Shown one piece after another: positions 47,640 to 56,632 of a stretch of 64,000 nt of DNA. The notes below the pieces were generated by a model. That model made no database searches and had not been told where the DNA came from. It saw only the letters and a list, made by a program, of their open reading frames with translations. This stretch comes from Gyromitra esculenta. Lineage: Eukaryota; Ascomycota; Pezizomycetes; Pezizales; Discinaceae. How positions within the stretch are numbered: the first letter of the stretch is position 1; every line of letters starts with the position of its first letter. The stretch lies in contig JBCAML010000003.1 in assembly GCA_038503075.1 (NCBI GenBank), forward strand, positions 2,356,001-2,420,000, in the 5' to 3' direction. Both the position numbers and the translations under genes were made by a program.

Positions 47640-49681
47640 ATGCAAACCCTCTTCCCACTACTATCTGCTTTCGTGCAGTTTGCGGTAGCTATCCAGCCGT
47701 CTGTTCGTAATCCTCTGCCAAACCAGCAGCTTAGAGATCTGAAATGGGGGCAGCTAAACTTTCTCCACACCACTGATAAGTTAGTTTTGCGCCTAAAACC
47801 TTCTGGAAGCTCCAAATAGTTAATAAAATAACAGTCATGGTTGGCACGGAGGACATCTTCAAGAACCGCAGTATTCAGCAGATCTTGGAGATTATGTTTC
47901 ATTTGTCTCGCATATGCGCCGGATTGCAGACGATAGGAACGTGGATTTAGTAGTAGTTGACACGGGCGACCGTGCTGAAGGTATTATTTACTTAATCGTT
48001 AGGTCCTGGCACGAGCTGTTACTTATGTGTGGTTTATAGGTAACGGCTTGTGGGACGCCTCGGATCCAAAAGGGAGCTACACCAGGAGCTTTTACCGTCA
48101 GGTTGATGTCGACGTGATTACCAACGGGAACCATGAACTGTATAGCGGAACTACGGCCGTGAACGAGTTCCTGGAGATGGTTCCGTATTACGAGGGGAGA
48201 TACGTTGCTGTCAGTATACTCCATAAATCGTCAAGGAAATGAACTTATTCTAACAATCACCAGTCTAATGTTGACATTAATATGACAGGAGAATGGGAAC
48301 CATTAGCCAATAGAAGTCACAAATTCATAACTAAGAACTTGGGACTACGGATCACATCATTCGGTTTCCTCTTCAACTTCACTGGAAATTTCAATAACAC
48401 TAACGTCAAGCCGGTATTTCCCCGTCTATCACCTTCTTCAGGATTCATAAGTGGATGAGCCATGCATAACTTACATCTGAAATATAGGTCAGCGCTGTAA
48501 TCGAAGAGGAATGGTTTCACAGAGCCATCAAAGACCAGGACGTAGACCTGTTCCTGATCATCGGTCACATTGACATTGAAGATTACGAGCTTGGTCTGGT
48601 TCTCGCCGCAATTCGTAAGATCCACCCAGACGTTCCGGTCCAGATCCTCGGTGGTCATTCGCATATCCGTAAATTCAAGAAATACGACGAGAAATGTACA
48701 GCACTTGAATCTGGGCGGTATTTTGAGACTGTGGGATTTCTGAGTATTAATGGACTCTTATCGAAGGCGAAGGGTGCGCCCCTAAGCTTCTTCAGGAGGT
48801 ATATCGACGCGAACAGGGTTGGGTATCAACACCACACGGGCACAAACGAAGAAACTTTCGATACACCACAGGGCCTGAACCTGACTGCAACACTCACCAG
48901 GTACCGTGCAGAATTGGGTCTGGACCGCTTGATTGGTTGTGCTCCACAGGACTACACCCTCAGCAAAGATCCTTACGGTTCTTCTAACAACTGGTACACC
49001 TTTCTCGAAGAATACGTCCTTCCCAAGGTCGTCGTCAACAAGAAACGCCAAAACATTCCACGTATTATCTTCATTAACACTGGATCCCAGCGCTTCGATG
49101 TCTTCAAGGGTCCCTTCACTTACGACACGTCTTTCCTCGTTTCTCCATTTACCAGCAAATTCAGGTTTGCTAAGAACATCCCATGGACACATGCCTCACG
49201 GTTGAGGGAATACTTCGAGAGCGACGCCAACCCATACAGCTACCCCACCCTCCAAACTCTCCACGGAGAACCAAACCACCCACTCCCAGTTGTCTCCAAC
49301 TCCATTCGTACCCAAACCCAGAACCAACACATCCTCGCCAACGGCCATCCAGCCACCATCATCCCAGGCTATACAACTTACGACGATTTCGGTGGTGACG
49401 GTGATGACACAGTGCACAGTGAGGTTGTCTGGTACCCCTCTCCTAAGGTGGTCCAAGGTAACGCGTCCTTTCCCGAAGACTGGGAAGTGAATCCACCAGA
49501 GATCGTCGATGTAGTGTTTATGGACTTCATCGGCTGGAATGTGGCGGCGGGATTGAATGAGATATCAGGGAAGAGTGAATATAAGGTTAGCGATTTCAAG
49601 CCGTATTTGTCCCAGGACGATACTATGACGAAGTTGTTGCTGGACTATATACAGGATGAATGGAGTCATCATTGTGTTTAA
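47640..49681 (+). CDS. Secreted calcineurin-like metallophosphoesterase (5'-nucleotidase-type)
   Basis: This belongs to the fungal family related to 5'-nucleotidases and yeast YHR202W, predicted to hydrolyse a phosphoester in the secretory pathway or vacuole. Five exons, 47640-47779, 47835-47980, 48040-48209, 48264-48413 and 48488-49681, give 599 residues. A signal peptide (MQTLFPLLSAFVQFAVA) precedes the metal-binding motifs in order: FLHTTDNHGWHGGH, VVDTGDRAEGNG, ITNGNHEL, IIGHIDIEDYE and LGGHSHIRK. The C-terminal half contains IPRIIFINTGSQRFDVFKGP and IVDVVFMDFIGW. Several Asn-X-Ser/Thr sites (NMTG, NRSH, NFTG, NNTN, NASF) fit secretion. The substrate is not known from sequence. Confidence 0.92.
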
Positions 49682-51871
49682 GAGAGTTTGGCTTGTTTGG
49701 GTGTTTTTGTCAATCACCTTAGAGGAGATGATAGATAATGTATATTAGGAAATCATGGACGATGCTTTATTTGTTTGATTATGTTTGCTATTCGATAAAA
49801 AAAAAATTAAATCATGTAATATCACTCGGTAGTTTTGTTTTGTGATGTTGGAGGAATGCTCCCGGCTAGAAATCGCCGAGTTTGTATTTAGAATCGGTTT
49901 GTGCCCTTCAAAATAAGTGATAGGAAGTTGTGAGTGTTAGTTGCTAGACTCTAAGCGACCTCATTAAAAATGCGGGACTAATAAAACAAAACCCCGTTGG
50001 CATTACATGTAACGCATGAATAGGAGCACGGTGCGCGATATTGAAAGGAGCGTAGAATAAATGTAGTAACCAGCTAGATATAAGCCCTAATCTCTCAGTC
50101 ATATATAATACATGTAGCTGCACCATTCATCATTTAGACCTTGGGGTTTGTAGTTCGCTACGCCCTCCAATAGGATTTCGCCCCACTTTCCCCTTCTTGA
50201 CATTGTCCGTATTTTCACTCAATACAGCCCTTCCAAGCAATCCATTAGCTAGTGACAAGTTTCAGTGGACATGGCCCCGCTGTGGGGCATATGCTATGAA
50301 CGAAGAACTATATTCTGTGCCCGGAGCATCGATAATCTTGAGCTCTGAAACCTTCGTAGTACCAAGTGAAAAGCTCGTAGTCGGGGCCTCACGCCGCAGC
50401 GCGGTATTCGATCCCTCCTCGCTCCAATGGCATCCCACGAAATACTCCCCAAGCCCTGATATTGGGTTTGGGTTTTTTCATACCTCTTCATTAAACCAGG
50501 TGTTACCAGTCAGATCGATCAGCCAATCAGGACCGAGATTGATCTTCTTCCAGCCACATAACCCTTCCTTCGTTCAGAACAAAATTGTTGTGTTGACGTT
50601 TCAGTTTTGTCCATATGGTTTTCTCCTTATCATTCTCTCCGTAAGATCAACGATGCTACATCAAAAGTTTCCACAAAACACTTCATACCCCATCGCAAGA
50701 AGTCCAACTATATGTACACAGTACATGTATCGCTCAGGGCCGTATATTGAAATACATCACTTCTCAAAGAAACTCAGAAGAATCGTCTTGGCGCAGTTCA
50801 ACCTGCTTCGGGCACTAGAGCTCTCGAAACATTCATCCTAACCCCTCTCGCGGAAACCGATGGTGCCATGGCCGTCGTTACCATCCTACAGGTGGAAATG
50901 ATCATATTGACAGGTTTCCGGGTAAACTCACGAACTTCATCCCACGAAGCCGGAAACCTCAATTTATCACTGAATCAAAAGACCCTAAAAACATTTATAG
51001 CATCAACATTATCTCATACCCAAAAAAAACAACCATTAGTGAGGATATATCCTGGGACGTTCCTGCTTCGATATCAATTTAGACTACACACTATGAGGAT
51101 AACCTATCTTCCTGCTCTTATTTGCTAAGTAGACGGGATATAAAGAAGACTTAAAGAGAGAGGTACAGAGAACCGGAACAGATGTTGAGATCGAACCATG
51201 GACAAGAAGGAGAAACTCTCAAGACGGGAATACGATAAAAACAAGGAGTAAAAGGGTATGATGACACAAATGAAAGAAAACAGAGGTTAAAAAAAGTGCT
51301 GGCCATGAACAGAAGAATAACAGAAAAGAGGATTAGTTACTATCTTTAGCCGATTAATTTAATAAAGGAAAATAACCATCCCAGACCAATCCCGATAAGA
51401 ATATATAAAAAAAGAAAGGAAAAAAGAAAAGCGAAACAAAGGAAACTAAACCAATCTCCAAGAGAACGCCGTGCCCGACGGGTTTCCCCTGTTTTTCCCC
51501 GAAAGCAAACAAACTTTTGCTATGATTCTTCCTGAATGCTAAATCCTTTTTCAAAGGAAGTAGTAAAGCATGAATCGAAGTTGAAAAAAAAGGGGGGGGT
51601 ACACAAAAAGCTTCGCCCCTATTCCATTTCAAGGGAAGAGAAAACATCCCTCGAATTCTTCACAATCAGACAGGACCACTTCAACACGCCTGAAGAGTTA
51701 TTACAGGTTGTGTTTCCTCCCCTCGGCCTTTTCACAAAAAAAAGGGGGGAGGCAAGACGTAACATACGAGAAAAAGAAAAGAAAGAAAGAAAGCAAGTAA
51801 AATTCAGGTCTTCCCCCTCCTCCTTTCCCCATGTCAACGTCCCATTGCCGGCTCATGACCGCTTATCCGAT
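49682..51871. other. Convergent spacer, no firm gene
   Basis: These 2.2 kb lie between the metallophosphoesterase and the disordered-protein gene. They hold TACATGTA at 50004, 50109 and 50722, and purine-rich A/G stretches near 51150-51440 and 51730-51800 that are probably the 3' region of the minus-strand gene. An unassigned open frame (50197-50841) is entered separately. Confidence 0.5.
50296..50841 (+). CDS. Unassigned open reading frame
   Basis: The plus-strand frame is open for 215 codons from 50197; the first ATG is at 50296, leaving 181 residues. It encodes sequence such as FVVPSEKLVVGASRRSAVFD and ends LLRALELSKHSS. I recognise no domain, signal or family. The length is somewhat above what random sequence of this composition would usually give, but it has no intron evidence and sits in a spacer full of non-coding repeats, so it may be chance or a decayed gene. 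Confidence 0.2.
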   Translation: MNEELYSVPGASIILSSETFVVPSEKLVVGASRRSAVFDPSSLQWHPTKYSPSPDIGFGFFHTSSLNQVLPVRSISQSGPRLIFFQPHNPSFVQNKIVVLTFQFCPYGFLLIILSVRSTMLHQKFPQNTSYPIARSPTICTQYMYRSGPYIEIHHFSKKLRRIVLAQFNLLRALELSKHSS

Positions 51872-52483
51872 CTATTTAAAATTCTTGAACATGTCGCTAT
51901 CCAAACTTGAAAATCCGCTCCCAAAGAGATCATCTGGCAGCCTTGGAGGAGGTGCAATGGATTGTACGGTCTTCCTAACAGGATTTTGAGCAGTTTCGAT
52001 GTATTTCTCGTCGAAACGAGCAGGAGTAATCTGAGAAGTAGCGGCAACATGTGACGGTGGCGAGAGAGGAGGAGGCATGCTTTTCTCCTGAATCTTGTCA
52101 TCTTTCTTGTCCTTGGATTTTTTCCACCAGGAACTCTTTTTTGGACCAGAGGTCTTCCGTTTACTATCGCGTGACATGACAGATGTCGTGGGTGACAAGG
52201 GGCCCGATAGGACAGAGGCTTTGTCGTCTTCGTCTCCGTTATTTGTGTAGGAAGAGTTCAGGGACACACGGGAGAGGAATCGACGCATGGAAGTTGGACG
52301 TCCAGGGGACTGCGGGGGGGTAGTCGAGGCATCGAGGGTAGTTGTAGGTGTCGGTGGAGGCTTGGATTCTTCGATTGGAGTGAGCTCACTGGCGGGGACG
52401 TGGGGTAGGTTCGTGCCTGATGTGAGGGGTTCTAAAGGAGTGAGGGTTGGGAGCTGGAGATGCGGAATGCCATTGGGTGCCAT
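51872..52483 (-). CDS. Small disordered Ser/Pro/Lys-rich protein
   Basis: A single exon of 203 residues on the minus strand, starting at the first in-frame ATG (MAPNGIPHLQLPTLTPLEPL). It is mostly disordered, rich in Pro, Ser and Thr, with a central block TSMRRFLSRVSLNSSYTNNG, a basic Trp-containing stretch KKSSWWKKSKDKKDDK and a C-terminal block RLPDDLFGSGFSSLDSDMF. The basic Trp block and RRFLSR motif look like short linear motifs, perhaps phosphorylated or membrane-binding. I believe such small proteins occur across filamentous ascomycetes, but I cannot name a function. The frame is open upstream to 52801 without another ATG; that region is a long Pro-rich leader. Confidence 0.7.
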   Translation of the reverse strand: MAPNGIPHLQLPTLTPLEPLTSGTNLPHVPASELTPIEESKPPPTPTTTLDASTTPPQSPGRPTSMRRFLSRVSLNSSYTNNGDEDDKASVLSGPLSPTTSVMSRDSKRKTSGPKKSSWWKKSKDKKDDKIQEKSMPPPLSPPSHVAATSQITPARFDEKYIETAQNPVRKTVQSIAPPPRLPDDLFGSGFSSLDSDMFKNFK

Positions 52484-54179
52484 TTTTGGTCCTTTCTGAA
52501 TAGAACCGGCGGGTGGGATTGGTAAGGGGAATGAAAGGGGGGGGATGAGAAGGTAGGTGTTGTGAGATGGATGGAGTGTTACTGCAAGTAGATGGTAGCT
52601 AGGTATGGTGGGAGGCAGGTTTCGTCTCAGTGTCTCAGATATAGCTTTCGTTTCCTGGGGTTTCTGTTGTTGCTGTGGCAAAGGAAGGGAGCGAGGGGGG
52701 TGGGAGTATGAGCATGCAGCGACAGCAACAGAAACGAGAATTTTCGACCAAACAAAAAACAACAAAAAACAAAAACAAAAAAACAAGGGGTAAAATGTCA
52801 ATCTGTAGAAGAGAGTGGGAAGTCAAATGTCGTGGGAACCGCGTTTTGTTCCTCCACAGCACTGATAGGCACATACCAAGCCCTGGTAGCACGAGCACGT
52901 CTTGGACTTTTTGTCGACAGGCGCGAGCTCCGAAAAGCAAGCAAGCGACCGGATACGCAAACACACGGAACACGTAACGTCGTCGATCAGAATCTAACGG
53001 CGCCTGGCCTGCGGACGAGTGGCTTACATACATACACTTATCTTGCGTTTGTACCGAAAAACCCTACCTACAGTACCCGCTGCGCAGATGTTCCTTTGGG
53101 GTTGGAGGAAGTACCTGCAGCTACTTGAGCATTTTTAGACGGCCTCTAGAACTTGGGCCCGTGTTCTCTCGATTTTTTCTTTTCTTTTGGAGGCGTGTGG
53201 TGAATTGGCCATAACGGACAACCACAGCAGTCATATGAGGTATATCTTCGATGGAGTATATCACACGTAGAGAGAACCGGGAGTAACGCAAGGCCTATTC
53301 CTGGCCCTGCGTCGGGTGGTTACCGCAAGGGAACCACTGGCTAGCCTCACAGGGTCGAACCCCGACGCTAAATTCAGACTGAAGCCTCACACACATTTTC
53401 AAAATCAACTTGCAGAAATCTGTTGAGAATCACTACCTTTTGAATAGACTTGTAAAATTGTAGCTATTTAACGGCCTCATGATGATTCTAGCGAACCTCC
53501 TCTGTGTCCTTCTACTTCCCTGCCACGCATCCACCCTTCGCCGCTTATCGCTAGGGATGATTTTCGCGTTTGTTTCATTGAGATCGATGACGCAGTCCTT
53601 GGCAGACTGCGCTATATTTGTCGAAGCGATTGGCGCAGCCTGCAATATTTATACATCCTGGTACATATAGCTGCAGGTGCATACATGTAATATTGATGAT
53701 TGAGCACCTGATAAATAAACAGGCGTGTTTATAAATGTAACTCGAGGTTCATGATGGAGGATCGAGAAAGCATTGAAGGTCTGACTGTGTTTATGTCATT
53801 GCTCGGATACGCTGCCGGCGCAGGAAACAAGATGGTCCAGTTTCCAAAGACAAGCATATCAGAAGTCTCGGTGAAGAGTCCTCACGGCATCGACAACGCC
53901 AAACCCTGCGTCAATAACCCCTTCCAACCCTATCGGACCGGAAGCGGAAGTGCAATTAAGGATTTTAAGCCTCATGCTTGGCGACCGGGTAATCGACGGG
54001 GGCTGCAGCAGCGGCACGTGGGATGAACCCCACCTAGAAAAATACCCCTCTGTTTTCCTGCCATGTCAACAAACCCCTTAACCGTTTCTCTCCCGCATAA
54101 AAGCACTTCAGCCCTACCAATCAATAGCTTCAACGACCACAACACCAAAGAAAGAGAGGGGAGAGAGGGAAAACCAAAT
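52484..54179. other. Divergent spacer with a structured segment
   Basis: These 1.7 kb separate the disordered-protein gene and RNA1. They hold A/C-rich simple sequence at 52745-52790, a 60-nt segment able to fold into several helices (53309-53368) and TACATGTA at 53682. A 91-codon frame at 53751-54026 has no recognisable family. Confidence 0.5.
53309..53368 (+). other. Candidate structured RNA or multi-helix DNA segment
   Basis: GCGTCGGG (53309-53316) pairs perfectly with CCCGACGC (53361-53368). Enclosed is a hairpin in which TGGTT (53317-53321) pairs with AACCA (53332-53336), followed by an A-G mismatch, two C-G pairs and a GCAA tetraloop of the GNRA type. The remaining 24 nt contain the self-complementary GGCTAGCC and GGGTCGAACCC. 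It resembles a closed junction, but it is shorter than a tRNA and lacks a proper T-arm. The strand is not determined. There is no evidence of transcription. Confidence 0.35.
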
Positions 54180-55552
54180 ATGAGTGACAAGATTTTCGTT
54201 CTTAAGTCTACCGACGGCAAGCCGCTCAAGCTTGATTCAGCCGTAAGCTTTCCCTTATTTGATTTTTTTTGTTTAACTGCTATAAATATCTACCCTCTGA
54301 AAACCTTATGGCTAATAGCTTATGTTGCCGTTACGCCTACAGTCTGATGTCGAACCCTATATCGCATCTTTAAAGGATGATACTACCGTCGAGGAGATAA
54401 GGCTCGGTGGCAATACCCTCGGAATTGACGCCTGCAAAGCCCTCGGCGAAATCCTCAAATCCAACAAAAACCTCAAGGTTTGTGATGACATACCCGAAAC
54501 ACCCTTATCCATGGAACCGGACACTCGTTGAACTCTATTTTTTCTAGATCTTCAAAGCCGATGACATCTTCACTGGCCGCCTCATCTCAGAAATCCCCGA
54601 CGCCCTCACAGCTCTCCTCCAACCTCTCCTGTCGCTCCCTCATCTCCATACCGTTGACCTTTCCGACAATGCCTTCGGTGGTCGTCTTGCCGAGCCTCTT
54701 CGCGATTTTTACGCCCGCGCTGGTCCGCTACGTCATCTTCTACTCAACAATAACGGGCTTGGCCCAGCTGGGGGTAGCATAGTCGCTAACGCGGTCAAAG
54801 ATCTCGCTGCCCTAAAAGCCGCCAATCCTTCGTTCCCACCACTTGAGACAGTCGTCTGTGGTCGCAATAGGCTCGAGAACGGTTCTATGGGGGCATGGGC
54901 AGCAGCGTTCGCAGCTCATAAATCGTTAAAGACAGTGAGAATGGTGCAGAATGGGATTAGACAAGAAGGGATTGATCGGTTGCTAAGAGAGGGGCTGTCG
55001 AGGTGTGCGGACATTGCGACATTGGATTTACAGGACAACACGTTTACGCAGAAGGGAGCGGCTGCATTGGCAACTGTGGTGACGGGGTGGACGAAGCTCA
55101 AGGAGTTAGCGGTTGGAGACTGTCTGTTGAGTGCTAGAGGAGGCGTTATGTTGGCGGAGGCGTTGAAGGAGGGGAAGAATAGTGGGATTACAACACTGAA
55201 ACTGCAATTCAACGATATCGACTCGAAGGGTGTCGAGGCCCTGAAGACTGCCATTGAGATCGCCCTACCGGAACTGAAGTTACTGGAACTTAATGGAAAT
55301 AAATTTGCGGAGGATAATGAGGGTATCGAATTTATTCGGGAGATTTTTGAAAATAGAGGGTTTGGCGAGCTTGATGAGCTTGATGAGCTTGAAGACGAGT
55401 CGGAAGGCGAGGAAGAGGAGGGAGAGGAGGAAGAACTAAAAGTGGATATTGTCAAGGTTGCTAAGGAGGAAGAAGAGCAGAAGGTACCACAGAAGAAGGA
55501 TTCTGCTGTCGATGAACTTGCGGATCTTTTGAGTGGTACGAAGATTGTTTAG
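54180..55552 (+). CDS. RNA1: Ran GTPase-activating protein (RanGAP)
   Basis: RanGAP stimulates GTP hydrolysis by Ran in the cytoplasm, setting the direction of nuclear transport. Three exons, 54180-54242, 54343-54477 and 54548-55552, give 400 residues. Leucine-rich repeats of the RanGAP type run through most of the protein. Key blocks are DDIFTGRLISEIP, whose arginine matches the catalytically important residue of fission-yeast Rna1, and CGRNRLENGSMGAW. KTVRMVQNGIRQEGIDRLL, LDLQDNTFTQKGAAAL and LLSARGGVMLAEALKEG are also typical. The C-terminus is strongly acidic (DESEGEEEEGEEEE) as in yeast Rna1 and ends DELADLLSGTKIV. Confidence 0.96.
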
Positions 55553-56632
55553 GGAATAGAAGGTTTGGTGTTTATAGAAAGGACAGAAAAATAAGTCTAC
55601 TGTATGCGTTGTGAAGAAACGTGCATGATTGAAACGACTTTTTGTACATTTTTTTTGACGGTGCTGGAGTATACCCATTTCTCTATAAAAACCTTTCTCC
55701 TTGTTTCTGTGATCATTTTCACAGCTACAGGCAGTATCTGTGGTTTCTATGGAGTGGGTGAAAAGTAGAAAGTACATGTAAGCTACATGTAGTCTCGTGC
55801 CTAAACTACCTGCTGCGTACTGTAGGTAGCAGCCTTTGGTGTACATGTATGTATTGTTGGTTGTCAAAAATTAACCGACTTTTGGCGCTGCATCCAAAAA
55901 AAACGCCAATACATTTACACAGGTAGTTTCTACAGCTACAATGAGTAGAGATAAATAACAAAGTAAAATAAGGTGGGTTTAAGTATATACTAATACCTTG
56001 CATACTATGTATGTATATTGTGGTAGCATCTTGGGGAACTCGGACTTAAAACAGGTTGCGTCACAATGTTTCTTTGGTTGCAGTATTGAAAATCGGTTAT
56101 TTTTGACAACCAACAATAATATGAAACTGGACGCAATACTAAAACCATATTTGGATTGATTGGTGACCCGGTTGGGTAATGAAGATTATGTCAAGAAACG
56201 GAATACTTGGCTGTGACGATTAAGAGGAAGGGATAAGGTTTGTGTGTTTGCGAGGGGGATCTTCTAGAGACGCCAAAAGCGGAAAAAAAATTCTGTTTTA
56301 TTGGGAATTGATCAGAAAATGTCTACATGGTTCTCTTGAAGTTCGAGGGCTTGCCTGCTCAGTACGCGACTGTTAAGTGCCTGGTACGTATAAGGGTGAT
56401 GAAACTTCTCCTAGTGACGGGCGATAGATTGTGATGGTGGTTGGTGGACGTGGATAACGTTAACCCTAGCCCTTATCTGAGCTTGATAATCATCCTAGTC
56501 GCGTCTCCCTCACTACCGACTCACACGACTTCTGCCAATTTTCACCTCTACCCATTGAAAGCCTTTCCGCTACCATTAACCGCCTTGAATCACCTTTCAT
56601 CGTATGTTGCACAGGATTGGAGTCTATATTTA
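55553..56632. other. Spacer between RNA1 and MEC1
   Basis: These 1.1 kb contain three TACATGTA palindromes close together (55773, 55784, 55842) and, directly after the third, a 263-bp inverted-repeat element (55854-56116). The last 200 bp before 56633 are CT-rich and likely the MEC1 promoter and leader. Confidence 0.5.
55854..56116. mobile_element. 263-bp MITE-like element with TA target duplication
   Basis: The left end TTGTTGGTTGTCAAAAATTA and the reverse complement of the right end TTGTTGGTTGTCAAAAATAA are nearly identical. Weaker similarity continues inward for about another 20 bp (ACCGA, TTTT, CTGCAWCC). TA dinucleotides flank both ends (55852-55853 and 56117-56118), as left by Tc1/mariner-type transposases. 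The interior holds no transposase. Confidence 0.7.

Noticed and set aside
52484..52801. Upstream extension of the disordered-protein frame, with an apparent signal peptide
   Set aside because: It would need a TTG start; the hydrophobic run arises from A-rich leader DNA on the opposite strand.
56441..56632. Upstream extension of the MEC1 reading frame
   Set aside because: No ATG in frame before 56633; the segment is CT-rich leader sequence.
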